The notes beneath the pieces were generated by a model that searched no databases, was not told the DNA's origin, and worked only from the letters and a program-made list of their open reading frames with translations. From JANNNF01 sp963772935 (GTDB lineage Bacteria > Pseudomonadota > Alphaproteobacteria > Rhodobacterales > Rhodobacteraceae), in contig CAVYZK010000007.1 in assembly GCA_963772935.1 (NCBI GenBank), positions 496,001 to 560,000 of the forward strand: DNA of 64,000 nt, given 5' to 3'. Shown here piece after piece: positions 8,979-18,766 of this stretch; the stretch's first letter is position 1, and each line of letters begins with the position of its first letter. The position numbers and the translations under genes are program-made.

Positions 8979-10217
8979 ATGACCTTGCCAAACAGCCGTG
9001 ACGCCGCCCTTGTGCAGCGCGCCAACCTTGTGGTGCCGAATGGCATGTGGGGTCATATGGCGACCCGCAACGTCGGCCCCGGCTATCCGCAGTTCTTTGC
9101 TAAGTCGGATGGTTGCAGGGTTTGGGATGTGGACGGGCGCGAGTTTATCGACTTCATGTGTGGCTGGGGGCCGAACGTGCTGGGCTATCGCCACCCGGTG
9201 GTTGATGAAGCCGCACAGCGGCAACTGGCGAAGGGCGACATTGGCAACGGGCCTGCCGAAGTGATGGTAGAACTGGCGGAATTGCTGGTGGACACGATTG
9301 ATCATGCCGACTGGGCGATGTTCCAGAAAAACGGCGGCGATGCGACGACGGCCTGTGTGACCATTGCCCGCGCGGCCACGGGGCGGCGCAAGATACTGGT
9401 GGCGAAGGGAGCCTATCATGGGGCGGTGCCATGGTGTTCGCCGTCGCTGATGGGGGTCACGTCTGAGGACCGCGCCCACCTGATCCAGTTCATCTTCAAC
9501 GATGGGGAAAGTCTGGCAGCCGCGGCAGCGCAGGCGGGTGATGATCTGGCGGGCATCATCATGACCGCGTTCAAGCATGACGTGCTGGTGGATCAGGCGA
9601 TGCACGATCCGGTGGTGCTGGCGCAGGCGCGGGCGATTTGTGACCAGACCGGGGCCGCGCTGATCATTGATGACGTGCGGGCCGGGTTCCGGCTGGATGT
9701 GCGGGGCAGTTGGGCACCTTATGGCATAAAGCCCGACCTTGCGGCCTATTCCAAGGCCATTGCCAACGGCTGGCCCTTGGCGGCGGTGACGGGCATGGAC
9801 CGCTTCCGCGAAGGGGCGGGCAAGGTGTTTGTGACGGGGTCGTTCTGGTATGGGTCTGTCGCCATGGCGGCGGCGGTGGCCACGATTGCCATTCTGAAAA
9901 ATACCGATGCGCTGGCGCATACCGTGGCCATGGGCCAGCGGTTCCGGGATGGCTTGGATGCAGCGGCGGCCAAGCATGGCTACCGGCTGCGGCAGACGGG
10001 GCCTGTGCAGATGCCGATGGTGATCATTGACGGCGACCGCGATCTGGCTTTGGGCAATGCGTTCTGCGCGGCGGCCCTGCGGCATGGCATTTACATGCAC
10101 CCGCGCCACAACCTGTTCCTGTGCGCGGCGCATCAGCCCGGCGATATCGACATGGCGGTGCAGGCGGCGGACGCGGCCTTTGCCGATATTGCTGCGGCGG
10201 GGTTGCAGCCGGACTAG
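8979..10217 (+). CDS. Class-III pyridoxal-phosphate aminotransferase, glutamate-1-semialdehyde aminomutase-like
   Basis: A 412-residue fold-type I PLP enzyme. It has the entry motif WDVDGREFIDFMCGWGPNVLG, QKNGGDATTACV in the cofactor phosphate-binding region, LIIDDVRAGFR with the aspartate that contacts the pyridine nitrogen, and YSKAIANG with the Schiff-base lysine K259. It resembles glutamate-1-semialdehyde aminomutase-type and omega-amino-acid transaminases. Its place after a transporter and 2-oxoacid dehydrogenase genes suggests a catabolic transaminase rather than haem biosynthesis, but the amino donor and acceptor are unknown. The start at 8979 follows CCCGGAGC. A terminator-like hairpin separates it from the preceding gene. 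Confidence 0.8.
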   Translation: MTLPNSRDAALVQRANLVVPNGMWGHMATRNVGPGYPQFFAKSDGCRVWDVDGREFIDFMCGWGPNVLGYRHPVVDEAAQRQLAKGDIGNGPAEVMVELAELLVDTIDHADWAMFQKNGGDATTACVTIARAATGRRKILVAKGAYHGAVPWCSPSLMGVTSEDRAHLIQFIFNDGESLAAAAAQAGDDLAGIIMTAFKHDVLVDQAMHDPVVLAQARAICDQTGAALIIDDVRAGFRLDVRGSWAPYGIKPDLAAYSKAIANGWPLAAVTGMDRFREGAGKVFVTGSFWYGSVAMAAAVATIAILKNTDALAHTVAMGQRFRDGLDAAAAKHGYRLRQTGPVQMPMVIIDGDRDLALGNAFCAAALRHGIYMHPRHNLFLCAAHQPGDIDMAVQAADAAFADIAAAGLQPD

Positions 10218-10315
10218 CTGGTTTTGGCCGCGCGGGGCCACCGATCGGCTCTTGCGAGGACTCTTGTGTTTTACATGGGCGCGTGGCTTTGTTCTGTCAC
10301 AACTGAGAGGTGCAT

Positions 10316-13300
10316 GTGGCAGATCGGCCTACCCGCGATGCGCCCCCGGCGATGGGGCCAGAGGATACGTCCCAAAACGCGGTACGTCAGCGGCTGAGTG
10401 CTGTGGCCCAGGCGTTGGGGGCCGAGCGGGCCTATGTTCTTTTGCCGCAAGACGATGGCAGCGTTGTTGCCGAACATCTTGCTGCCGGCGAAAAACTGCC
10501 AGAGGCCAGTTTGCTTGGCCGTATCAACACGCAACTGGTTCACCGCGTTGCGCAATGTTGCATCGGCCCGGTCCGGATTGCGACCGCCAATGTCGCCCCC
10601 ATGCTGGCGTTGCCGCTGGTGCGGGACGGGCGCTACAGCGGCGCTGTGGTGTTTGAACGCGCCGCAGGGTTTGAAGACGGGCAGATCGCATTGCTGCCCT
10701 TGGCGATAGAGCCTGTTGCCGCCCTTGTCCTGCTTAAACTCGACCGCGGGTCAGGGCGGTCTATTCCCCTGTTGCCCCATGATTTTGACCGCATTGCACG
10801 CGGGACAAGCAACTACGTCGTGGTGACCGATACTGAACTGCGGGTGCGGTGGGTCAACAAGGCGTTTGAGAAACGGTCAGGCTGGGCACTGGACGAAATC
10901 ATCGGAAAGAACATCGAAGATCTGGTGCGCTGCCCGGAACGCTGCCCGACGGATCAGGTTGATCTGCGCGAGTCGACCAAGAGCGGCGGCAAGTTTCACG
11001 GTGAAAACATCAACCAGGACCGCTACGGCAACCTTTACTGGCTGACCTATGACGTGCTGCCGCTGTTTGATGATGCCGGCAACGTGTCGGGTTATGTGTC
11101 AATTGAAACCGATATTACCCGGTTGAAAGAGTTAGAAGCCGAGGTTCAGCGGCAGGCAAATACGGCAGGGATTGCGCTGACCCGGCTGGAAAACGCCATC
11201 TCGGCCATGCCCGATGGGGTGATGATCGTGGACCCTGATGGGATCATCGTGACGGTCAATGACCCGCTGCGGGCCATGTTTCCGCAGTTGTCGGCCTATG
11301 CCATTCCGGGCGCGTCATTCCGGTCACTGCTGGAAAAGGCGGCCGCGAGCAAGATTTTCCCGGCATGGCTGGACAACTACCTGGCCCCGCCGCCCGAGGA
11401 TGGCTCTGCCGCGCCAGAGACGGATTGGCAAAGTATCAACGAACTGACGATGCATGACGGGCGCAGCATCCGCTGGCGGGTGTTGGCCACATCGGATGAT
11501 GGCCAATTGTTCGCATTCACCGATCTGACCGTGCATACCGCGCAAATGGCCGCGCTGGACGCCGCGAATGCCGAATTGAAAAAGGCGCTGGAGGCGCGGA
11601 AACGTGCCAAGCGGCGGGCGGCGCGGATCATAGAGAACTCTGGCATCGGCACCTGGGAATGGTCGTGCGAGACCGGGGCCATCCGCATCGGGGGCCGCTG
11701 GGCCGAAATGCTGGGCTACACCGCCGATGCGCTGGAACCGCTGACGCATGAAAAGTTTCAATCCATGCTGCACCCTGACGATTTCGGTCGGATGGCGGCA
11801 GATCGGCCCGGCGAGTTGGCACTTGGGGACGCGGCGTTTGAGGGCCGGTTCCGCATGCAGCACCGCAATGGGGCATGGCTGAACATCCTGAGCCGGGGCA
11901 AGGTGGTTCAGCGCGACGAAAATGGCGCGCCCTTGCTTGTGACCGGTGTTCATCTGGACATGACGCACCAAGCCGAGCTTGAACATCAGCTAAGCGAAGA
12001 ACGCGCGATGCTGAAAATGGTGCTCGAAACCAGCGTCACGGCGATTGTGGTGATTGATGAGACGGGAAAACTGATCTTTGCCAATGAAGAGGCCGAAGCA
12101 GTCTTGCACCTGACCCGGTCCGAAATGGAAAGCCGGCAGTTCAACGACCCGGCATGGAAGCTGGAGCGGCCTGAAGGTGGGCGGATCGCTGATGACGAGA
12201 TCCCGGTGGGCATGGTGTTCAAAACCCGGACGCCAGTGCGGGACTCGCGTCTTGCCATTGCCTGGCCGGACGGGACGCGCCGGATTTTGTCGATCAACGC
12301 GGCCCCTATTCATCTGGCCAACGGCGCGATGAATGTGGTGGCCAGCTTTATCGACCTGACAGATGAATTGGCCGCGACGGAACGGCTGGAGGATGCGCGG
12401 CGGCGGGCCGAGGAATCCAACCGGACCAAATCCATGTTCCTTGCCAACATGAGCCACGAGATTCGTACCCCCCTGAACGGCGTGCTGGGAATGGCAGAGG
12501 TGCTGGAGGGCAGCATCACGAACCCTGCCCATCTGCGGATGATCGGCACGATCCGTAGTTCGGGTGAAACCCTTTTGACCGTTCTGAACGGCATTCTGGA
12601 CATGTCCAAGATTGAAGCCGGCAAGATGGAACTGGAGGCCGTGCCCTTTGTGCCATTGGAGCTGCTGCGCCATACGGATACGGTGTTTTCCCTGCAGGCC
12701 GAAGAATCCGGCATTGACTTTGAAGTCACGTCGTCGGTCGGTGCCAACCGCACGATGCTGGGCGACCCCCACCGAATTCAACAGATTCTGAACAACCTGC
12801 TGAACAACGCCTTCAAATTCACTGAAAAAGGCCGGATCACGCTGAAGCTTTCGTGCCGGGTTGGCAGTCCGATGTCTTTTGAGGTGGCGGACACCGGCCC
12901 TGGCATGCCGGAAGATCAGGCGGCGCGGGTGTTTGAAAGTTTTGTGCAGGCCGATGGCAGCGTCACGCGGCGCTATGGCGGCACAGGTCTGGGACTGTCG
13001 ATCGTCAAGGAACTGGTCACGCTGATGGGGGGCACGATCACTCTGAAAAGCGTTGAGGGCAAAGGCACAACAGTCGTTGTCGTCTTGCCACTCGTCGAAG
13101 CCGAGGCTGGGGTGCCCAGTGTCAAAATACCCACCACCGAAGATACGTCGGACGCCGTTCTGGTCGGGTGCCGCATTCTGATTGCTGATGACAACATCAC
13201 AAACCGGCTGGTTCTGACCGAAATGCTGGAAAGCAGCGGGGCGATCATCGAAAGCGCCGAAAACGGACGGCAGGCGGTCGATATGTGGGCGAAGGGTCAA

Positions 13301-13555
13301 GCAAGCCGGGTCGCGTATCAGGTGCTGCTGCTGGATATCACAATGCCGGTGCTGGATGGTCTCGGGGCCATCCGCCTTATCCGCGAGGCCGAAGCCAAGG
13401 CGGGGCATGCGGAGGTTCCGGCGATTGCCATCACCGCCAACGCGATGCCGCATCAGATTTCGGACTACATCATGGGGGGATTCGACTCGCACCTGTCGAA
13501 GCCGTTCCGGAAGCGTGACCTGCTGCAGGCGATCCGCTCTCTCTTAAGCAAATAG
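10316..13555 (+). CDS. Multi-PAS hybrid sensor histidine kinase with C-terminal receiver
   Basis: The 1079-residue protein has no membrane segment and is probably cytosolic. Order of domains: a GAF-like N-terminus (about 20-145), four PAS-type domains (about 160-280, 285-410, 435-560, 565-690), a HisKA dimerisation domain with MSHEIRTPLNG and phospho-acceptor H714, an HATPase_c domain with N and G boxes (NNLLNNAFKF, DTGPGMP, GGTGLGLSIV), and a receiver whose phospho-acceptor is D1007 in LLDITMP. GAGAGG five bases before the GTG at 10316 decides that start over a GTG two codons earlier. It heads a signalling island with a receiver, a paralogous hybrid kinase and an Hpt gene. The signal sensed is unknown. 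Confidence 0.88.
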   Translation: MADRPTRDAPPAMGPEDTSQNAVRQRLSAVAQALGAERAYVLLPQDDGSVVAEHLAAGEKLPEASLLGRINTQLVHRVAQCCIGPVRIATANVAPMLALPLVRDGRYSGAVVFERAAGFEDGQIALLPLAIEPVAALVLLKLDRGSGRSIPLLPHDFDRIARGTSNYVVVTDTELRVRWVNKAFEKRSGWALDEIIGKNIEDLVRCPERCPTDQVDLRESTKSGGKFHGENINQDRYGNLYWLTYDVLPLFDDAGNVSGYVSIETDITRLKELEAEVQRQANTAGIALTRLENAISAMPDGVMIVDPDGIIVTVNDPLRAMFPQLSAYAIPGASFRSLLEKAAASKIFPAWLDNYLAPPPEDGSAAPETDWQSINELTMHDGRSIRWRVLATSDDGQLFAFTDLTVHTAQMAALDAANAELKKALEARKRAKRRAARIIENSGIGTWEWSCETGAIRIGGRWAEMLGYTADALEPLTHEKFQSMLHPDDFGRMAADRPGELALGDAAFEGRFRMQHRNGAWLNILSRGKVVQRDENGAPLLVTGVHLDMTHQAELEHQLSEERAMLKMVLETSVTAIVVIDETGKLIFANEEAEAVLHLTRSEMESRQFNDPAWKLERPEGGRIADDEIPVGMVFKTRTPVRDSRLAIAWPDGTRRILSINAAPIHLANGAMNVVASFIDLTDELAATERLEDARRRAEESNRTKSMFLANMSHEIRTPLNGVLGMAEVLEGSITNPAHLRMIGTIRSSGETLLTVLNGILDMSKIEAGKMELEAVPFVPLELLRHTDTVFSLQAEESGIDFEVTSSVGANRTMLGDPHRIQQILNNLLNNAFKFTEKGRITLKLSCRVGSPMSFEVADTGPGMPEDQAARVFESFVQADGSVTRRYGGTGLGLSIVKELVTLMGGTITLKSVEGKGTTVVVVLPLVEAEAGVPSVKIPTTEDTSDAVLVGCRILIADDNITNRLVLTEMLESSGAIIESAENGRQAVDMWAKGQASRVAYQVLLLDITMPVLDGLGAIRLIREAEAKAGHAEVPAIAITANAMPHQISDYIMGGFDSHLSKPFRKRDLLQAIRSLLSK

Positions 13556-13562
13556 GCCGGCG

Positions 13563-13599
13563 ATGCCATTCAACATGCGGTTGAATGCTAGGCATTTTT
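13563..13599 (+). terminator. Likely terminator after the first hybrid kinase
   Basis: ATTCAAC (13568-13574) pairs with GTTGAAT (13580-13586), and ATGCC (13563-13567) with GGCAT (13591-13595) across a four-base bulge, followed by TTTTT. It lies 8 bases after the kinase stop codon. The following stretch to 13727 is AT-richer and probably holds the promoter of the receiver gene. Confidence 0.5.
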
Positions 13600-13727
13600 A
13601 TGTGCTCACATTGACGCGAGGGCGGTGACTACCACATTTCCGTCATGAACTCGCCCATTGTATCGTATACATTGACGTACACGTAACCGTGATCTAGCAA
13701 TCGGTGCGAACAAGGGTGTGGTGAGTA

Positions 13728-14123
13728 ATGTCGGTCGAAACTTTCGATAAACCTGCAAAAATCCTGCTGGCCGACGATGATGAAATCAATCGTCTGGTCC
13801 TTGGTGCGTTTTTGACGGACAGCCCCGAGTATGACCTGACCTTTGTCGAGGATGGTCGGGCTGCGCTTGAGGTTGCGACAACGACCCAGTTTGATCTGAT
13901 GATCTTTGACCAGAACATGCCCTTCATCACCGGCGACCGGGTGATCCGCCATCTGCGGGCCAGCAACTCGATCAACGCGCGCACCCCTGTGATCCGGCTG
14001 AGCGCCGACACCTCGCATGAAAGCCGGGCGGTGGTAGAGGGTGTTGCCACAGCGTCGCTGCCCAAGCCGCTGCACAAGGACGTGCTGCTTGCCGCGATCC
14101 GGTCGGCCCTTCAACGCGGCTGA
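13728..14123 (+). CDS. Stand-alone response regulator receiver protein
   Basis: At 131 residues this is a single CheY-like receiver with no output domain. The acidic pocket is DDDE at 16-19, the phospho-acceptor is D61 in MIFDQNMP, RLSAD carries the switch serine, and LPKP holds the conserved lysine. Such proteins carry phosphate within relays or act by protein contact. It sits between two hybrid histidine kinases and 3 kb from an Hpt gene, so a place in one phosphorelay is likely. GTGGTGAGT upstream supplies a weak ribosome-binding site. Confidence 0.88.
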   Translation: MSVETFDKPAKILLADDDEINRLVLGAFLTDSPEYDLTFVEDGRAALEVATTTQFDLMIFDQNMPFITGDRVIRHLRASNSINARTPVIRLSADTSHESRAVVEGVATASLPKPLHKDVLLAAIRSALQRG

Positions 14124-14362
14124 TCTTGGCGTGCAGGGATTGCATCCGTGAAGTGCCGCGCTATCTGTCTGCCTAGGCCGGGTGGCGCAGCGTCAAGCTG
14201 ATGTTTTTCTTGGGTTTCGCGTCTTTTCAGGGACGCTGTGTGGTAAATCGTGCAATCATGACGACTTGCGTAACGATTTTTTGCAACTTTCGGTGATCTT
14301 GATGCGTATCCACGGGGTATTCCCCGTTGATGAGTGCACGCATCAATTGAAAGGATTGTCGA
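14124..14362. other. Intergenic region before the second hybrid kinase
   Basis: No gene is seen between the receiver gene and the small leader frame at 14363. The stretch is AT-richer than its surroundings and carries one clear inverted repeat, ACGGGG-TATT-CCCCGT at 14312-14327, without a U-tract. It probably holds the promoter of the second hybrid kinase. Confidence 0.4.
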
Positions 14363-14413
14363 ATGGCTGTTCACGGCGATGATGAGGCTGAAATTTGCGT
14401 CTGGCAAACCTGA
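14363..14413 (+). CDS. Possible 16-residue leader peptide upstream of the second hybrid kinase
   Basis: ATG at 14363 follows AAAGGA with a seven-base spacer, the best ribosome-binding site in this stretch. It opens a frame MAVHGDDEAEICVWQT that stops at 14413, only five bases before the kinase ATG at 14419, in a different frame. The spacing would allow translational coupling. No family is recognisable and expression is unproven. Confidence 0.25.
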   Translation: MAVHGDDEAEICVWQT

Positions 14414-14418
14414 GGCGC

Positions 14419-17173
14419 ATGGTGATGAAGGATCAGAGCGTGCAAGGCAATCCGGCCCATCCCAAGACTGCAAGCCGCGCGGCATCTCAGTCCGGTGCAG
14501 GCAAGGCCAAGCAGGTGCCAGAACCGCGCGCACGGGAATTTCCGGTATCTGGTGCGGCGGAAGGTCTGGCTTCCATCGTCGATATGCTGGATCAGGGCAT
14601 CGCGCTGTATGATGCAAACGGGGTGATCAGCTATCGCAACGCGCGCTACCGCGATCTGTTTGGCACCAACGTGGCCGGAACGGCTGCACTGGCCGATATG
14701 CAGGCCATACTCGGGCTGACGCCGGAGGCACCAGGCGGGTCTGAAACGCGGTTGATGCTGCCGGACGGGCGTGCCGTGATGGTGCGGCTTTCCGCTGTTG
14801 CGGGGGGCGGGTGGCTGGTCAGTTGCACCGACGTGACAGCAGCCCATCACACCGAAACCCGGCTGAAGTCGGCAATCGACGGGGCTGAGGTCGGGACGTG
14901 GGAATGGACGCTGGCCAATGGCCGCAACCTGATCAACGACCGTTGGGCCGAGATGCTGGGCTACACCCGTGCTGAACTGGAACCGGTGACGATTGACACC
15001 TTTACACGGCTGGTGATGGCCGAAGATCGTGCTGGGCTGAAGAAAGCCTGGGAAGATCTGTTTGCCACCAATGGCGACCGGTTCGAGCATGAATTTCGCA
15101 TGTTCCACAAGAACGGCCATCTTGTGTGGGTCTTGTCGCGTGGCCGGACCACGGCTTATGACGCCGATGGCAAACCTGCGGTGATGGCGGGTGTTCATCT
15201 GGAAGTGACCCAGTTGAAACTGACGCAAGATCGCCTGTCGCAACTGGTGGACGGCGCAAGGATCGGGACGTGGGACTGGGATCTGGTCACCGATGAACAG
15301 CGCGGCAACCAGGAATGGGCATCGATGCTGGGCTACACGTTTGAGGAAGTGTCCCCCATCACCTATGACCGCTGGCGTGGCCTTGTGCATCCTGATGACA
15401 TTCCCGCCGTCGAACTCAGCATGGCGCAATGCGTCAGCGGTGAGAAAGAGTTCGTTCGTGGCCGAGTACCGGATGCAGCACAAGGACGGTAGCTGGATCT
15501 GGATGATCGACCGCGCGCGCGTCATTTCCAAGATGGAGGATGGACGCGCCGCGTTTATCGCTGGAATACAGATTGAAATCACGGAGCAAAAGGCCCGTGA
15601 AGAAGCGTTGCAAACCGCGAAGACGGATCTGGAGGTGGCCTTTGCAGACCGCAACCGGGCAGAGCAACGGCTGGCGGATATTGCGGCGGTCAGCGAGGAT
15701 TGGTTCTGGGAACAGGACCGCGATCTGAAGTTTCAGTTCTTCTCGCACATGGATTTTCTGGGGGCTGATCCGGGACCACAGGCCAATTTCATTGGCAAGA
15801 CATGGGCGGATTGGCTGGCAGACCGCCCGACTGAACTGGCAAGCGCGGAGTGGGCGGTGTTGTTTGCACAGCTTGACCAGCGGCTGCCGTTCAAGGATTT
15901 TGCATTCATGCTGACCCCGGATGCCGGAGGCGACGCCCGCTGGGTGCGCTTTAGCGGGGCCCCGATTGTGAACGCCGATGGCAGTTTCGGCGGCTATCGC
16001 GGTGTCGGGTCTGATGTGACGTTGTATTTTCTGGCCAAAGCCAAGGCCGAGGAAGCGAACCAGTCAAAGTCCATGTTTCTGGCCCATATGAGCCACGAGA
16101 TTCGCACCCCGCTGAACGGCGTTCTGGGCATGGCCGAGGTTCTGGATGCCGCGTTGGTAGAGCCCAAGCACAAGCGCATGATCGCTACCATCCGCAATTC
16201 CGGCGAGGCGTTGCTGAGCATTCTGAACGATATTCTGGATGTTTCGAAGATCGAGGCCCGCAAGCTGGACCTTGAACTGATGCCGTTCGACCCCGCCGAT
16301 CTGGCCGAGCAGGTTGAAGAATTGCACCGCGCCCGCGCCGATGAAAAGGGGCTGGAGTTTGAGGTGTTTCTTGGCATGGGGGCTGAACGACCCCGGTTGG
16401 GCGACGCCCATCGTCTGCGGCAGGTTCTGAACAATCTGATCAGCAATGCCATCAAATTTACGGCCACCGGGTCTGTTCATGTCGGACTGAAAGGCAAACC
16501 GGGGCGCCCCTTTGTGATCGAGGTGACGGATACCGGCATCGGCATGACGCCCGACCAACTGGCCCATCTGCATGATGAATTTGTGCAGGCGGACAGTTCG
16601 ATCACCCGCAAATATGGCGGCACCGGGCTGGGCATGGCGATCACGCGCTCGCTGGTCGATCTGATGGGCGGGCAGATCACGGTCACATCTGAAGTGGGGG
16701 TGGGCACCCGCATGACGGTCGAATTGCCGCTGGCGGTGCATGATGAACCCCTTGTTGCCGTCGCGGTGCTGCCCGACCCTGCGCGTACCTTGGATGGGCT
16801 GCATCTGTTGGTGGCGGATGACAATGAAACCAACTGCACCGTCATGGGCTATATCCTGCGCAATCTGGGCGCGACCAGCGTGATGACGAAAAACGGCCAA
16901 GAGGCGCTGACAGAGTGGGAGACTGGCGCCTACGATGCCATCCTGCTGGACGTTGCGATGCCGGTTATGGATGGCAAGACGGCGGTACAGAATATTCGCG
17001 CGCAAGAGGCCGCAAAAGGCTTGCCGCACACGCCCGTCATTGCTGTGACGGCCAACGTAATGCCTTACCAGATCAGCGAATATATTGAGGTGGGCTTTGA
17101 CGCCTGTATTGGCAAACCGGTGTCGTCAAACGCAATTCTTCACGCCATCAGGTCGCTGTTGAACCAAGGCTAA
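14419..17173 (+). pseudogene. Second multi-PAS hybrid histidine kinase with receiver, reading frame broken at 15451-15458
   Basis: Two overlapping frames make one protein of about 917 residues, a paralogue of the kinase at 10316. The first frame (14419 to about 15454) holds a PAS_7-like domain, then two PAS_3-type domains with GTWEWTL and GTWDWDL. The second frame (about 15459-17173) completes the third PAS, adds a fourth, then HisKA (MSHEIRTPLNGVLGMAEVL, identical over this stretch to the first kinase), HATPase_c (GGTGLGMAI) and a receiver with LLDVAMP. A direct TTCG-TTCG repeat sits at the junction; removing one copy gives EFVAEYRMQH, aligned in length with the sister PAS domains. Losing a single G is the alternative. 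GAGG precedes the ATG at 14419; 14425 is also possible. Confidence 0.8.
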
Positions 17174-17183
17174 GACGGTGAGG

Positions 17184-17552
17184 TCAGGTGTCGAGCTGGG
17201 CTTCCATGGCATCCAGCAGCGCCTCCAGCGGCCCCGCCACTTCGGCCCACAGACGGCGACACGGGGTTTGTTCGGCGGTGCCACTGAGGATGCGGCGATC
17301 GACCACGACGCACAACTGGCCAATCTCAGCAAAGCCAAGGGTTTCGGCAACGCCGGCAATCTTGTGTGCCGTATCGCCAATGGCCTTCAAAACCGCACGT
17401 GGATCATGGCCGCCGGTTTCGATCAGGTGCTTCAGGTTTTCAAGCCGCAGGATGCGGTCGCCAAGCGTGTCAACAAACCGATTGCGCACCGCCACCAACG
17501 CCGGGTCCAGAGGGCGGCTTGCAACCGGAGGGGGGCGCTGCGGTATGTTCAT
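17184..17552 (-). CDS. Hpt (histidine phosphotransfer) domain protein
   Basis: A 122-residue, all-helical phosphotransfer protein. The motif TAHKIAGVAETLGF carries the phospho-accepting histidine H63, with the small residues that follow in Hpt helices. It would shuttle phosphate from a hybrid-kinase receiver to a downstream regulator; both neighbouring hybrid kinases end in receivers and lack their own Hpt domain, which fits. The start at 17552 lies one base after the stop of the receiver-GGDEF gene, so the two are translated together. It converges on the second hybrid kinase, whose stop is 10 bases away. Confidence 0.85.
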   Translation of the reverse strand: MNIPQRPPPVASRPLDPALVAVRNRFVDTLGDRILRLENLKHLIETGGHDPRAVLKAIGDTAHKIAGVAETLGFAEIGQLCVVVDRRILSGTAEQTPCRRLWAEVAGPLEALLDAMEAQLDT

Positions 17553-17553
17553 G

Positions 17554-18499
17554 TCAGAACATCCGTGACTTTGCCCGAGGTTTATCAACCTTGTAGTAAT
17601 CCTTCATCATCGCGGCCACCGCCATCTCGGGCAGTTTGTTTGGGCGGGTCAGCGTGAAGGCGGAACTGCGCACCGTTGCCCCGAAATGCAGTTTCGGCAG
17701 CGGCAGACCGTCGGCATAATACAGGTCTTCGAACGCAGTCAGATTGCGGTTGGCCGATTGGCAGAGGTCTTCTGGTTCGGCCTGCATATCGGTTCTGGCG
17801 ATGCAGACAAAAACCCCGCTACCCGCATAGGAAAACAACACATCCTCTGTCTTGAGGCTGTCCAGAACCGCGCTTGCCACATCACCCAGCATGTCGGCAA
17901 AGGCCGTGGGGTGCGAGGTTGCGTGAAAGACGCGCGCGTTATCGACCTGCACCGCGAAAGCACGCAGGGCGTGCATCCGTTTCAACCCAAGGGTAAGCAG
18001 GTAGTTTTCCATCGCCAGATGGCTGATCAGGCGTTCAACATTCGGCAGCATGATCGGTTCGTCAAAGTCTTGCGCAGGTTCGATGCTGTAGGACGATATC
18101 GGCGCTGCAGCTTGACGGTTTTTCGCGCAGAGTTGCACAACCACATTGATGCGGGCCTTCAGCTCCAAGCCGGTCCAGCGGTTTGGTGATATAATCGGTG
18201 GCACCAGCCTCGAATGCCTCGTCGATATAAGACCGGTCCGACATCGAGGTGATCATCACGATAGGCGTTTTCGCAAGGCCGGGCAGGGCGCGGATGTTGC
18301 GGCACAGGGTGATCCCGTCCATCAGCGGCATACGGATATCCGACAAGATGCAGTCCACGCTGTCGGGGGCCGTGCTGAGCAGCGCCAAGGCATCTGCGCC
18401 TGACGAGACTGTCACCAGATCAGTATAGCCCAATGCCTGCATGCGAAGCGTCAGCAACTGCAAGAAGAGCGGATCGTCGTCAACGGCCAAAAATCGCAT
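17554..18499 (-). pseudogene. Response regulator with degenerate GGDEF-like output domain, reading frame broken near 18170
   Basis: The first frame (18499 to about 18170) is a receiver with VDDDP and phospho-acceptor D54 in LSDIRMP, ending KPLDR. The second frame (about 18170 to 17554) continues as LELKARINVVVQL after removal of one base, then has an output domain that recalls diguanylate cyclases (HALRAFAVQVDN, LFSYAGSGVFVCIA) but lacks the GGDEF catalytic loop. If functional, it probably acts by protein contact and not by making cyclic di-GMP. The start at 18499 follows AAGGAACAGGGCG. It is cotranscribed with the Hpt gene. The 267-base stretch from 18500 to the mscS end at 18767 is AT-rich and holds its promoter; nothing else was seen there. 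Confidence 0.7.
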
Positions 18500-18766
18500 C
18501 GCCCTGTTCCTTTTCTTTGGCAGATCAGGGGCGGCCGATGGCAACTTTCACCTGATCTGTGTGGCGACTACTCAACCTCCGGATTAAGGCGTATTTTTGG
18601 CTAATTGAAACAATTGTGTGGCAATTTCACGTGACCTTACGTCAGTGGTATTGACGGGGTTGTCGGGGTTGCAGGTATATATCGACATTCTTCCCAGTAT
18701 GCCTACCACATGTTGAATGCTGTGGAAGGGATTGCCCGCTAAGAACCGTTTAGGTTGACTTAAGAC

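Noticed and set aside
7348..8991. 547-codon minus-strand frame
   Set aside because: It is antisense to the solute-binding protein, contains no domain signature and has biased composition.
11990..13492. 500-codon minus-strand frame under the first hybrid kinase
   Set aside because: It is antisense to well-defined HisKA, HATPase and receiver motifs and is rich in H, R and Q, as expected from the reverse of GC-rich coding DNA.
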